This document shows, one piece after another, positions 17,041 to 24,940 of a stretch of 64,000 nt of DNA. Source of the stretch: Sulfurimonas sediminis. GTDB lineage: Bacteria > Campylobacterota > Campylobacteria > Campylobacterales > Sulfurimonadaceae. The notes below the pieces were generated by a model. The model saw nothing but the letters and a program-made list of their open reading frames with translations, was not told the DNA's origin and ran no database searches. The stretch lies in assembly GCF_014905115.1 (NCBI RefSeq), contig NZ_CP041235.1, forward strand, positions 806,001 to 870,000. The letters are read 5' to 3'. The translations under genes and the position numbers were made by a program. How positions within the stretch are numbered: position 1 is the stretch's first letter; each line of letters begins with the position of its first letter.

Positions 17041-18245
17041 AAAAAATACTCATAGTGACAGAGTGTTTTTACCCTGAAGAGTTCAAAATAAACGAAGTGG
17101 CTCTTGCTTGGAAAGAGAAGGGGTATGAAGTTGACATCCTCACGCAAAACCCTACTTATCCTGTAGGAAAAGTTTTTGATGGGTATCAAAACAGATGGTT
17201 TTACAAAGATGAGTATGAGGGAATGACTGTTTATAGGGTGAAGGCAGTAACTGGTTACAAAGAGAGCCTTTTTAAAAAACTGTTAAAATATTTTACTTTT
17301 ATGATTCTTGGCAGTTGCGTGAGTTTGAAGATTGGGAAGAGATATGATTATGTTTTTGGGTTTGACATTGGTCCACTTACAGGTATGGTTCCGGCCATTT
17401 TACTTCAAAAATTTTATAAAAAACCTGTAACTTTATGGATTCAAGATGTATGGCCAGATACTGTTTATGCGTATGGATTTAAAAAGTCAAAAGTTTTGGA
17501 ATTTTTGCTTGATGGCTTTGTGAAATTTGTTTATAAAAATAGTTCTAACTTTGCAGTCTCTGGAGAGGGTTTTGTAAAAAGAGTGAAGCCATATGTGAAA
17601 GATGAGAAACAAATAGTTTATTTACCAAACTGGGCAGATGAATTAGACACAGATTTAGAGGCTTTTACATTTAGTGATGATGAAAAAGTTCATTTTACTT
17701 TTGCAGGCAACATCGGAAAAGTACAAAATCTTGATAATGTCATCAAAGCATTTGGAAGTTTAGAAGAGACCTTTTTGCAAAGAGCGCAGTTAAATATCAT
17801 TGGCGATGGTTCGCATCTGGAAAATTTAAAAGAGTTAGTAAAAGAAAACGATTTTCAAAATATTGTCTTTTGGGGGAGAAAGCCTAGAGGTGAGATGTAT
17901 AAATATTTCAAAGCAAGTGATTTTTTGATAGTCTCTTTGATAGACAAGCCTATATTTTCTCTAACTGTTCCTGCAAAAGTACAGACATACATTGCAGCAA
18001 ATAAGCCAGTACTTGGAATTATTAATGGTGATGCCGCAGATATCATAGACAAGAATAAACTAGGATACTGCGCACACCCAAATAACATTACAGAGATAGC
18101 AGAAATCTTTAAAACAGCTATACAAACAGATAAAGAACAAATAGAAGAATTTACAAAAAATTGTCAGGTTTTAACAGATACAGTTTTTAATAAAAATAAA
18201 ATTATTGATTCTTTGTTGAAATTGTTAACCGGAGAAAAGAAATGA
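17037..18245 (+). CDS. wbuB: WbuB-like GT4 glycosyltransferase, probable L-FucNAc transferase
   Basis: A 402-residue GT-B protein. The N-terminal half has VTECFYPEEFKINEVALAW and IQDVWPDTVYAYG; the C-terminal half has FTFAGNIGKVQNLDNVIKAF and the donor-site region (FWGRKPRGEMYKYFKASDF). WbuB enzymes add L-FucNAc and usually sit beside fnlABC, as here. I prefer TTG 17037, which overlaps the capG stop as TTGA and gives the start KKILIVTECF; GTG 17025 in the same frame is an alternative. The stop overlaps the next gene (ATGA). Confidence 0.82.
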   Translation: MKKILIVTECFYPEEFKINEVALAWKEKGYEVDILTQNPTYPVGKVFDGYQNRWFYKDEYEGMTVYRVKAVTGYKESLFKKLLKYFTFMILGSCVSLKIGKRYDYVFGFDIGPLTGMVPAILLQKFYKKPVTLWIQDVWPDTVYAYGFKKSKVLEFLLDGFVKFVYKNSSNFAVSGEGFVKRVKPYVKDEKQIVYLPNWADELDTDLEAFTFSDDEKVHFTFAGNIGKVQNLDNVIKAFGSLEETFLQRAQLNIIGDGSHLENLKELVKENDFQNIVFWGRKPRGEMYKYFKASDFLIVSLIDKPIFSLTVPAKVQTYIAANKPVLGIINGDAADIIDKNKLGYCAHPNNITEIAEIFKTAIQTDKEQIEEFTKNCQVLTDTVFNKNKIIDSLLKLLTGEKK

Positions 18246-19099
18246 AACTTTTACTAACAGGGTCAAGTGGATTTGTAGGTAGTTATTTTATAGATAATTA
18301 TGCAAAAAAATATGATATTCAGACATTTTCCTTTTTAAATGATGACTTTGACTCTCTGCATGTAGAGGACATTGATGTCGTGGTGTATCTCTCAGCTCTT
18401 GTGCATCAGATGGACGGTGCTGCTAAAGAAGAGTACGAAAGAGTAAATGTCACGCAAACTTTAGAACTGGCAAAAAAAGTAAAAGCATCTTGTGTGAAGC
18501 AGTTTGTCTTTATGAGTAGTGTGAAAGTGTATGGAGAAGAGAGTGAACTCTGCTATACAGAACACACTACATGTAAGCCTCAAGATGAATACGGTAAGAG
18601 TAAATTAAAAGCAGAACAAGAACTTCAAAAACTCGAAGATGATGATTTTGTAGTAAGTATCATAAGAACTCCTATAGTTTATGGGTATGGCGTAAAAGCA
18701 AATATAAGAAATCTTATAAATTTAGTAAATAAAATATCTGTATTACCTTTTGGCGGGATTAATAATAGACGAAGTATGATTTATGTTGGTAATTTATGCT
18801 TTTTTTTAGATGCCATCATAGAGCGACAAAAAGGCGGTATATTTTTAGTAAGTGATGATGAATCGCTTAGTACTACTAGACTTATAGAGCTTATCGCTGA
18901 TAATTTAGGAAAAAAAGTTTATCTTGTGCGAGTACCGTTTTTTGAGAGTTTGTTGAGGGTGGTTAAGCCATCTTTTCATAAGCGGCTTTATGGGAGTTTA
19001 GAGGTTGATAATAAAGATACCATGAGAAGAGTTTTTGGCGAAGGCAAACCATCGCTTCCGTATTCTGTAGAAGAGGGAATTGGACTCATGGTAAAATAG
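18242..19099 (+). CDS. SDR sugar-nucleotide 4-reductase/epimerase (WbpV-like)
   Basis: A 285-residue extended SDR. TGSSGFVGSYF is the NAD(P) motif, MSSVKVYGEE supplies the catalytic Ser, and DEYGKSKLKAEQEL gives Tyr-x3-Lys. Genes of this type paired with WbpL- and WbpM-like enzymes reduce the 4-keto-6-deoxy-GlcNAc made by WbpM to UDP-QuiNAc or UDP-FucNAc; that role fits the genes at 20158 and 21180. GGAGAA before ATG 18242 is a good ribosome site. A plain UDP-hexose 4-epimerase remains possible. Confidence 0.72.
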   Translation: MKLLLTGSSGFVGSYFIDNYAKKYDIQTFSFLNDDFDSLHVEDIDVVVYLSALVHQMDGAAKEEYERVNVTQTLELAKKVKASCVKQFVFMSSVKVYGEESELCYTEHTTCKPQDEYGKSKLKAEQELQKLEDDDFVVSIIRTPIVYGYGVKANIRNLINLVNKISVLPFGGINNRRSMIYVGNLCFFLDAIIERQKGGIFLVSDDESLSTTRLIELIADNLGKKVYLVRVPFFESLLRVVKPSFHKRLYGSLEVDNKDTMRRVFGEGKPSLPYSVEEGIGLMVK

Positions 19100-19203
19100 A
19101 AAAACAGGGTAATAATTTTACTTTTTAAGAAATGTTGAAAAGCTAAACCAAAATTGTGTAGCAAAAATAGCTCGAGAGAGTTTATGAAAGATTCAAAAAA
19201 TGA

Positions 19204-19209
19204 TATAAT
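19204..19209 (+). promoter_or_regulatory. Candidate -10 box upstream of the Uma2-family gene
   Basis: TATAAT at 19204-19209 lies 28 nt before ATG 19232 and 12 nt before the AAGGAG ribosome site, in a 130-nt A+T-rich gap after the glycan SDR gene. No clear -35 box is visible, which is common in Campylobacterota. It suggests the Uma2 gene has its own transcript. Confidence 0.4.
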
Positions 19210-19231
19210 CATTTATAAGCAAGGAGTTATT

Positions 19232-19780
19232 ATGGGAGCATTAAAACTAGAAGATATAAACTATACATATGATGATTATAAGATTTGGAAGGGTGATTGG
19301 GAACTCATAGGTGGTGTGCCATTTGCAATGAGTCCTGCACCTACAAAAACTCATCAGGCTATTGCTAGTGAAATCATCTATCATATACGAAATCAATTGG
19401 AAGATTGCAAGATGTGTGAAGTACTTGGTGAAGTTGATTATAAAGTGAGTGAAGATACAGTGCTTAGACCAGATGTGGTGCTTACATGTAATGAACCAAA
19501 TGAAGCATACCTAACCAAAGCTCCTGAGATTATAGTAGAAATCATCAGTAAATCTAGTGCAAAAAGAGATGAAGTTTATAAGTTTGATATATATGAAGCT
19601 GAAAAAGTCAAATACTATGTCATCATCTACCCAGATGATTTAAGAGCCAAAGTTTATAAACTTGATAGTAAAAAGTACGATAAGCAGGGTGATTTCTCTT
19701 TTGAGACTTATGACTTTAAAGATACTACATGTAACATCAAAATAGATTTTGCACAGGTATTTAAGAGATTTCGAAGATAA
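19232..19780 (+). CDS. Uma2-family (DUF820, PD-(D/E)XK-like) protein
   Basis: A 182-residue Uma2/DUF820 protein. The family core is visible as WELIGGVPFAMSPAPTKTHQ, DTVLRPDVVLTC, PEIIVEIISKSSAKRDE and KVKYYVIIYPD, with the Asp and Glu-x-Ile positions of a restriction-endonuclease-like fold. Start 19232 is chosen because AAGGAG (19221-19226) precedes it and the fold begins there; an in-frame upstream start exists at 19154. Nuclease activity has rarely been shown for this family. It is one of several DNA-related genes interspersed in the glycan locus. TTACATGTAA occurs at 19482-19491. Confidence 0.8.
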   Translation: MGALKLEDINYTYDDYKIWKGDWELIGGVPFAMSPAPTKTHQAIASEIIYHIRNQLEDCKMCEVLGEVDYKVSEDTVLRPDVVLTCNEPNEAYLTKAPEIIVEIISKSSAKRDEVYKFDIYEAEKVKYYVIIYPDDLRAKVYKLDSKKYDKQGDFSFETYDFKDTTCNIKIDFAQVFKRFRR

Positions 19781-19866
19781 GGTGTTATGCAAGATAGTAA
19801 CAAATTTTAGTAGAGTTTTATAAAAAAACATGTACAATCATAACAATAAACATAAAAGGATGAAAA

Positions 19867-20115
19867 ATGAAAATTTTAGCACTATTGGCGCTTAGCGTTG
19901 CTTTGCTCTTTGGGGCAGTGGATATTAACCATGCAAGCAAGAGTGAGTTGATGAGCCTTAAGGGTATTGGGGCAAAAAAGGCAGAAGCTATTATGAAGTA
20001 TAGAAAAACGCACTGCTTTAAAAAGATAGAAGATATTACTATGGTAAAAGGGATTGGTAGTAAGTTTATAGAGAATAATAAAGCAAATCTTACAGTTACG
20101 AAGTGCAAAAAGTAA
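19867..20115 (+). CDS. comEA: ComEA-like helix-hairpin-helix DNA-binding protein
   Basis: An 82-residue protein with a cleavable signal peptide (about residues 1-17) and a single helix-hairpin-helix pair (VDINHASKSELMSLKGIGAK, then ITMVKGIGSKFIENNKANLT). Small secreted HhH proteins of this kind bind double-stranded DNA in the periplasm during natural transformation. AAAGGATG before ATG 19867 gives the ribosome site. It has no competence neighbours here and sits between glycan genes. Its end closely precedes the WbpL-like gene. Confidence 0.82.
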   Translation: MKILALLALSVALLFGAVDINHASKSELMSLKGIGAKKAEAIMKYRKTHCFKKIEDITMVKGIGSKFIENNKANLTVTKCKK

Positions 20116-20157
20116 AGTGAGGTTTTTTATAATGTTTTTTAAAAGAGTTGAGGTGCT

Positions 20158-21045
20158 ATGTTTTATGTAGTTTTATTTTTTCTTTCATTTGCACTTACCT
20201 ATTTCATAAAAAATTATGCGACTAAAAAATCATTGGTTGCTGAGGTAAACGAACGGAGTTCTCACAGCACGCCTATACCTCATGGTGGGGGAATTGCTAT
20301 AGCTGTTACTTGGTTTGTTGGGTTGAGCTATCTTTTTTTGAGAGGGGAGATTGTTTCCTCTTTGTATTATGCTTTGATGGTGGGGGTTATACTTGCTGTT
20401 GTGAGTTATTTGGATGATTTGTATGAACTCTCTCCAAAAGTAAGACTTGTCACACAAAGTGGTGTTGCTATTGGTGGGTTAGTGGCTCTTGGTGGGCTGA
20501 ACAGTTTAGACTTTGGACTCTTTAGCATTGAAAATCAGCTCATAGCAAACATAATTGCCTTTGTGGCTGTACTCTGGTTTATAAATCTTTATAATTTTTT
20601 AGACGGAATTGACGGCTATGCAGGCAGTGAAGCCATTTTTCTCGGAGTTGCCGGTTTTTTACTTTTTGGTGGTGAGCATTTTTTAGTTTTAATTGTTTCG
20701 GTTTTGGGTTTTTTGATATGGAACTGGCATAAAGCAAAGATATTTATGGGGGATGTCGGGAGTACTTTGCTTGGGTATACGGTGGCAATTTTTACCATAT
20801 ATTATGCAAATGAAGATCCTGTAAATCTATGGATTTGGATTATTCTTTTTGGAGTTTTTTGGTTTGATGCGACCTATACTTTAGCCAAACGCTACTTCAA
20901 TGGGGAAAAGCTCTCTGTAGCACATAAAAAGCATATATATCAAAGGCTGACGCAGGCTGGATTTTCCCATGACAGAGTTGTATCTATGGCTATGGGCATG
21001 AATGTGATTTTATTTGTCTTAGTGTATGCTGTCAGTCGGTATTGA
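20158..21045 (+). CDS. wbpL: WbpL/WecA-like polyprenyl-phosphate HexNAc-1-phosphate transferase
   Basis: A 295-residue MraY/WecA-superfamily membrane protein with about ten helices. HSTPIPHGGGIA, VSYLDDLYELSP (Asp-Asp Mg site), NLYNFLDGIDGYAG (catalytic Asp region), FMGDVGSTLLGY and AHKKHIYQRL (cytoplasmic loop 5) are all present. It should start lipid-linked glycan synthesis by moving a HexNAc-1-P, probably QuiNAc/FucNAc or GlcNAc, to undecaprenyl phosphate. Its place before the WbpM-like gene copies the wbpL-wbpM order of Pseudomonas O-antigen loci. Confidence 0.88.
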   Translation: MFYVVLFFLSFALTYFIKNYATKKSLVAEVNERSSHSTPIPHGGGIAIAVTWFVGLSYLFLRGEIVSSLYYALMVGVILAVVSYLDDLYELSPKVRLVTQSGVAIGGLVALGGLNSLDFGLFSIENQLIANIIAFVAVLWFINLYNFLDGIDGYAGSEAIFLGVAGFLLFGGEHFLVLIVSVLGFLIWNWHKAKIFMGDVGSTLLGYTVAIFTIYYANEDPVNLWIWIILFGVFWFDATYTLAKRYFNGEKLSVAHKKHIYQRLTQAGFSHDRVVSMAMGMNVILFVLVYAVSRY

Positions 21046-21095
21046 AATACAGATTTTTTATTGCACATATTGTGAAAAATTATAAGTTTAAAATA

Positions 21096-21104
21096 TGTTA
21101 TAAT
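21096..21104 (+). promoter_or_regulatory. Extended -10 promoter (TGTTATAAT) before the leader ORF and wbpM
   Basis: TGTTATAAT at 21096-21104 matches an extended -10 element. It lies in the 134-nt gap between the WbpL-like and WbpM-like genes, about 12 nt before AGGAGAGG (21117-21124), so the transcript would have a very short 5' end. Confidence 0.45.
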
Positions 21105-21129
21105 TATGTGTACAATAGGAGAGGGAAGT

Positions 21130-21189
21130 ATGTATAGTATGAGTGTGTTAAAACTTAAAGAACTAAAGAACAATAAACAGTGCAAATAG
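21130..21189 (+). CDS. Possible 19-residue leader peptide upstream of wbpM
   Basis: ATG 21130 follows AGGAGAGG (21117-21124), a far better ribosome site than anything before the GTG start of wbpM at 21180. The frame encodes MYSMSVLKLKELKNNKQCK and stops at TAG 21187-21189, overlapping the wbpM start by 10 nt. This geometry suggests translational coupling of wbpM to the short frame. I do not recognise the peptide. It could also be chance plus a misplaced ribosome site. Confidence 0.4.
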   Translation: MYSMSVLKLKELKNNKQCK

Positions 21190-22910
21190 ACAAAAAGATC
21201 CTCAATTTTTTAGTAATTATATTACTCTCTTTCATTACATTTTGGTGGACATTTTTTATCTATCATATGCCGTTTGAAATTGAGATTGTGGCAAGTGTTA
21301 TCGTTATTCGTATGCTTGCATCCCGCTTTATACTGCGAGATTACTCGCTTTCGTGGTCAAAAGCTTCGCAAAAAACCTTCCTTATAAAAAGTGTTGTCTA
21401 TATTACTGCTTTTTTTGTCTATTTGCCTGTATTTTATGGAAAAGTACGTTTTTCTTTTTTGGTATCAGAACTTTTTTTATATCTTTTTAGCATTAACTTC
21501 TTAATGTATGCGTATTATTATTTTACCAACAAATCAAAAATAAAGAAGACAAAATCAGTGGTAATTTATGGTGCTGGGAAGGCTGGAATAAAACTGGCAT
21601 CCGAGCTTCATGATTCTAAGTACAAAATTGAATATTTTGTAGATGATGACAAGACTTTACACAACCGTTCTGTAGACTCTGTTAATATACTTTCTGAACA
21701 ACAGTTGAAGAGAGTGATGAAAGATAAAAAGTATGATCTGCTTGTTATTGCCATGCCATCTGTCCCAAAAGAGCGTATTAAAACGATATATGATAGTCTT
21801 TCAAACTATTTTGAGATTATTCAGGTTTTACCTTCTCTTGATGAAATTTTAACAGGAAAAAATCTTGCAATACAGCTAAGAGATCTCTCTGTAGAAGATT
21901 TACTTGCACGCCATCCAAAAGATTTGGATAAAGAAAAGATAAAAGTATTTATAAAAGACAAAACTGTTTTGGTCACAGGTGCCGGTGGGAGCATCGGCAG
22001 TGAAATATGTCGTCAGTGTGAAAAATACGGAGCAAAAAAACTGATACTTTTAGACCACAGCGAATACAATTTGTATGCTATTTTGGAAGAGATACAGAAT
22101 GTGGATGCTGTAGCAGTGATGCAAAGTGTTGTAAACAGAGATCTTTTGGAAGAGATATTTCAAAAGCATAAACCTCAAGTAGTTATTCACGCTGCGGCTT
22201 ATAAACATGTACCGCTTGTAGAATCAAATATTTATGAAGGCATTGTTAATAATGTTATGGGCACTAAAAATGTCATAGATACATCCATAAAGTACGGTGT
22301 AGAAAAATTTGTAATGATATCTACAGACAAGGCAGTACGTCCTACAAATGTTATGGGAACAACCAAGCGTATTTGTGAACTGTATGCACAAAATTCTAAT
22401 GGACAGGGAACAGACATTGTAGCTGTACGATTTGGAAATGTGCTGGGCTCAAGTGGAAGTGTGATACCGAAGTTTAAAAAGCAGATAGAAAACGGCGGAC
22501 CTGTAACGGTGACACATCCTGATATTACACGCTATTTTATGCTAATACCAGAAGCATGTGAATTGGTTTTACAAGCAGGTGCTATAGGAAGTGGAGGAGA
22601 AATTTTCATACTTGATATGGGTGAACCGATTAAAATAGTTGATTTGGCAAAAAAAATGATTGATCTGAGCGGAAGAGAAAATATTGACATTGTTTATACA
22701 GGTTTACGACCGGGTGAAAAACTTTATGAAGAACTTTTAATAGATGAGAGTGATACAAAAACAGAATACGAGTCTATAACCGTGGCAAAGCCAACACCAT
22801 ATAATTTGAAAAAATTAAATGAAGACATAGAAGTATTGCTTACATGTAATGACAGGCTAGGAAAACTCAAAGAGATAGTACCGGAGTTTAATCATCAAAA
22901 AAACAATTAA
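21180..22910 (+). CDS. wbpM: WbpM/PglF-like membrane UDP-GlcNAc 4,6-dehydratase
   Basis: A 576-residue protein. Four or so N-terminal membrane helices (about residues 5-115) lead to a first Rossmann domain (VVIYGAGKAGIKLASEL, about 128-144), then the dehydratase domain (VTGAGGSIGSEICRQ at about 265, AAYKHVPLVESN, STDKAVRPTNVMGTTK with Met-x3-Lys, RYFMLIPEACELVLQAG). It makes UDP-4-keto-6-deoxy-GlcNAc. GTG 21180 has little ribosome site of its own and overlaps a short leader frame. The IS1-like target repeat begins 2 nt after the stop. Confidence 0.88.
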   Translation: MQIDKKILNFLVIILLSFITFWWTFFIYHMPFEIEIVASVIVIRMLASRFILRDYSLSWSKASQKTFLIKSVVYITAFFVYLPVFYGKVRFSFLVSELFLYLFSINFLMYAYYYFTNKSKIKKTKSVVIYGAGKAGIKLASELHDSKYKIEYFVDDDKTLHNRSVDSVNILSEQQLKRVMKDKKYDLLVIAMPSVPKERIKTIYDSLSNYFEIIQVLPSLDEILTGKNLAIQLRDLSVEDLLARHPKDLDKEKIKVFIKDKTVLVTGAGGSIGSEICRQCEKYGAKKLILLDHSEYNLYAILEEIQNVDAVAVMQSVVNRDLLEEIFQKHKPQVVIHAAAYKHVPLVESNIYEGIVNNVMGTKNVIDTSIKYGVEKFVMISTDKAVRPTNVMGTTKRICELYAQNSNGQGTDIVAVRFGNVLGSSGSVIPKFKKQIENGGPVTVTHPDITRYFMLIPEACELVLQAGAIGSGGEIFILDMGEPIKIVDLAKKMIDLSGRENIDIVYTGLRPGEKLYEELLIDESDTKTEYESITVAKPTPYNLKKLNEDIEVLLTCNDRLGKLKEIVPEFNHQKNN

Positions 22911-22982
22911 ATATTTTTAGGCACTGACTAATTAGAACAGAAATTGCTTAAAAAGATAAAATTCATAAAGAAGGATTTTATC

Positions 22983-23607
22983 ATGGCAGTAAAAGAGAGT
23001 GAAAGAAAATACAGACCATATAAACGATTAACACAAGAGCAGATAGAACTTATATATAAACTCTTTGAAGAGAAGATGGAACAAAGGAAGATAGCAAGAG
23101 CACTAGGAGTGCACTTACGTACAGTACAATACCATTTAAAAAAAACTCAACGAATATAAAGATCTTTATATCGACTTTGCGAACAGAATCAAATCGGCAC
23201 CTGTAGTCTTTACATACATGATAATGGATGAACTGTATACATTCATAGGTAAAAAGGCAAAAAGATACTATTTATGGGCATCTATAGCTGTTACACAACA
23301 TGGAAAATATTTCTATTTTTATCATCTCTCAAGATATAAAAATGCAGGAGCACTTTTTGAGTTTAATCAACAACTCCCGTCTACAGATAAAATATACTGT
23401 GACGGTTGTTTCTCCTATGATAAGATTTATGGATCTAAAGCAAGTATGGAGAAATCCAAAATAACCAATGTGATTGAAAACCTTAATTCTCAGATAAGAG
23501 ATAAAATCTCTTATCTTGTTAGAAGAACAAAAGCCCATGCCAGAAGTTATGAGTGGCTTGATAATAGACTTGCCTGGTTCTTTGTTAATAAAAATATTGG
23601 TAAATAA
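22983..23607 (+). pseudogene. IS1-family transposase, two frames joined at an A8 run
   Basis: Frame one (22983-23159) has a helix-turn-helix (LTQEQIELIYKLFEEKMEQR, KIARALGVHLRTVQYHL). Frame two begins in sequence right after the run of eight A (LNEYKDLYIDFANRIKSAPV) and covers the DDE part: MDELYTFIGKKAKRYYLWAS, YCDGCFSYDKI and VIENLNSQIRDK. Ignoring one A joins them into about 208 residues. Either the A run gained a base, or +1 frameshifting or transcript slippage makes the full protein. AAGAAGGA before ATG 22983 is the ribosome site. Confidence 0.8.
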
Positions 23608-23694
23608 GGTTATTTAGTCAGTAGGTAAATCCCACGAAAAATAAAATAAATCTTAATCAATAGATTCAAAAGAACTGGAAGAAATATTGCTTAG

Positions 23695-23712
23695 ACTCCT
23701 AAAACAAGGAGT
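23695..23712 (+). promoter_or_regulatory. Hairpin hiding the transposase ribosome site
   Basis: ACTCCT (23695-23700) and AGGAGT (23707-23712) form a perfect 6-bp stem around AAAACA and bury the AAGGAG ribosome site. Insertion sequences commonly use such hairpins to limit translation from read-through transcripts. The same hairpin is present in copy 2. Confidence 0.5.
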
Positions 23713-23717
23713 TTACC

Positions 23718-24899
23718 ATCAAATTAACACGCACAAAAGCCTTACTTGAATCGCTAAAAAGTATCCCAGACTATAGAGTAGATACAGGGAAGATAGAATA
23801 TCCATTGCACGAAGTTCTTTTCATGACACTTTTTGCACTTATCAAAGGAAATACAACTTTTAAGGATATATTTTCATGGATGATATATAACAAAGACAAT
23901 GCAATACTCAAAGAGATTTTTGATAAAGAAGAGATAACGATTCCTTCCAAATCAACATATCATCGTTTATTGATAAACACAGATAATAATGCTTTGGAAA
24001 AAGTATTTAGAGAGTTCTTTTTTCCATTCATTGCACAAGAAAATATTGCTATTGACGGGAAGTGGCTGAGAGGTAGCGACGTGAATGGTCAATACACACA
24101 GGAAAGACATAAAGCAATACTAAATATCTTGGATAAAGATATAAAAATAGTGTTTGCTCACAAGTTTTTAGATAAAAATAAGAGTAGCGAAATTACTGCA
24201 CTCAAAGAGGTTTTAAACGATAATATTTTTAGCAATGAAGGACAGATATTTTCCTTTGATGCACTGCTTACTCAATCAGAGATTCTCAACACTATTGATG
24301 AGCAAGGTAACAGATATATAGCAAAACTCAAAGATAACCAGAAACACCTCAAAGAGAAAGCTATAAAGACCATAGAAGAGTTTAATCAGCCTACAGATAG
24401 AGTTGATGATGAAGATAGCTATTTAACTGAAAACAACAAAAGAGTCTCTCGAAAAGTAGAAGTTTTTCAAAATAAAAGTGCTGATTTAGTTATGTATCAT
24501 GAGAACTTTCAAAATATTCAATCACTCATTAAAGTGACGAAAACATTAACAAATGCACAGACTGGTGAAGTTACAATTTCAACTCAATATTTAATGGCTA
24601 ACTTTAAAACAACTGCAAAAGAGTTTCTTCAAAAGATACTGCAACATTGGAGAGTGGAAACATATCACTATCACTTAGATATGCTTACTGAAGAAGATGA
24701 CCATATAGCATATAAAGAGCCTTTCTCTATAGCTATTCTTAGAAGTTTTACTGTTAATCTTTATCAGTTGTTTTTAAATGAGAACAAAGATAAAAAGGTA
24801 CTCCTAACCGGTAAAACTACAATGGCAGATATTAAAAGAAATGCTCTTTATCGTGATGATTTTAGTGTTCAATTGATTGAATCAAACTATATTGATTAA
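23718..24899 (+). CDS. ISAs1-family transposase, probable AUC start
   Basis: The frame is open from 23703 to TAA 24899. The N-terminal ISAs1-associated domain begins at SLKSIPDYRVDTGKIEYPLH, upstream of the first usual start (TTG 23805), so translation must begin earlier. AAGGAG (23706-23711) sits 6 nt before ATC 23718, giving IKLTRTKALLESL and 393 residues. The DDE core is visible as IAIDGKWLRGS, KSSEITALKEVL, IFSFDALLTQ, YIAKLKDNQ and HWRVETYHYHLDMLTEEDDH. The choice of ATC rests on the ribosome site and domain border. Confidence 0.8.
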   Translation: MKLTRTKALLESLKSIPDYRVDTGKIEYPLHEVLFMTLFALIKGNTTFKDIFSWMIYNKDNAILKEIFDKEEITIPSKSTYHRLLINTDNNALEKVFREFFFPFIAQENIAIDGKWLRGSDVNGQYTQERHKAILNILDKDIKIVFAHKFLDKNKSSEITALKEVLNDNIFSNEGQIFSFDALLTQSEILNTIDEQGNRYIAKLKDNQKHLKEKAIKTIEEFNQPTDRVDDEDSYLTENNKRVSRKVEVFQNKSADLVMYHENFQNIQSLIKVTKTLTNAQTGEVTISTQYLMANFKTTAKEFLQKILQHWRVETYHYHLDMLTEEDDHIAYKEPFSIAILRSFTVNLYQLFLNENKDKKVLLTGKTTMADIKRNALYRDDFSVQLIESNYID

Positions 24900-24940
24900 G
24901 ATTTGTTTTATTTTTCGTGGGATTTACCTAATTTAGTCAG

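Larger units (their letters stand above)
23622..24930 (+). mobile_element. ISAs1-family element, copy 1 (intact)
   Basis: The ends TAGGTAAATCCCACG and CGTGGGATTTACCTA are perfect inverted repeats. The 1309-bp element is flanked by the 10-bp direct repeat ATTTAGTCAG (23612-23621 and 24931-24940), inside the right end of the IS1-like element. It encodes one full-length DDE transposase and is followed directly by a second copy. Confidence 0.88.
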
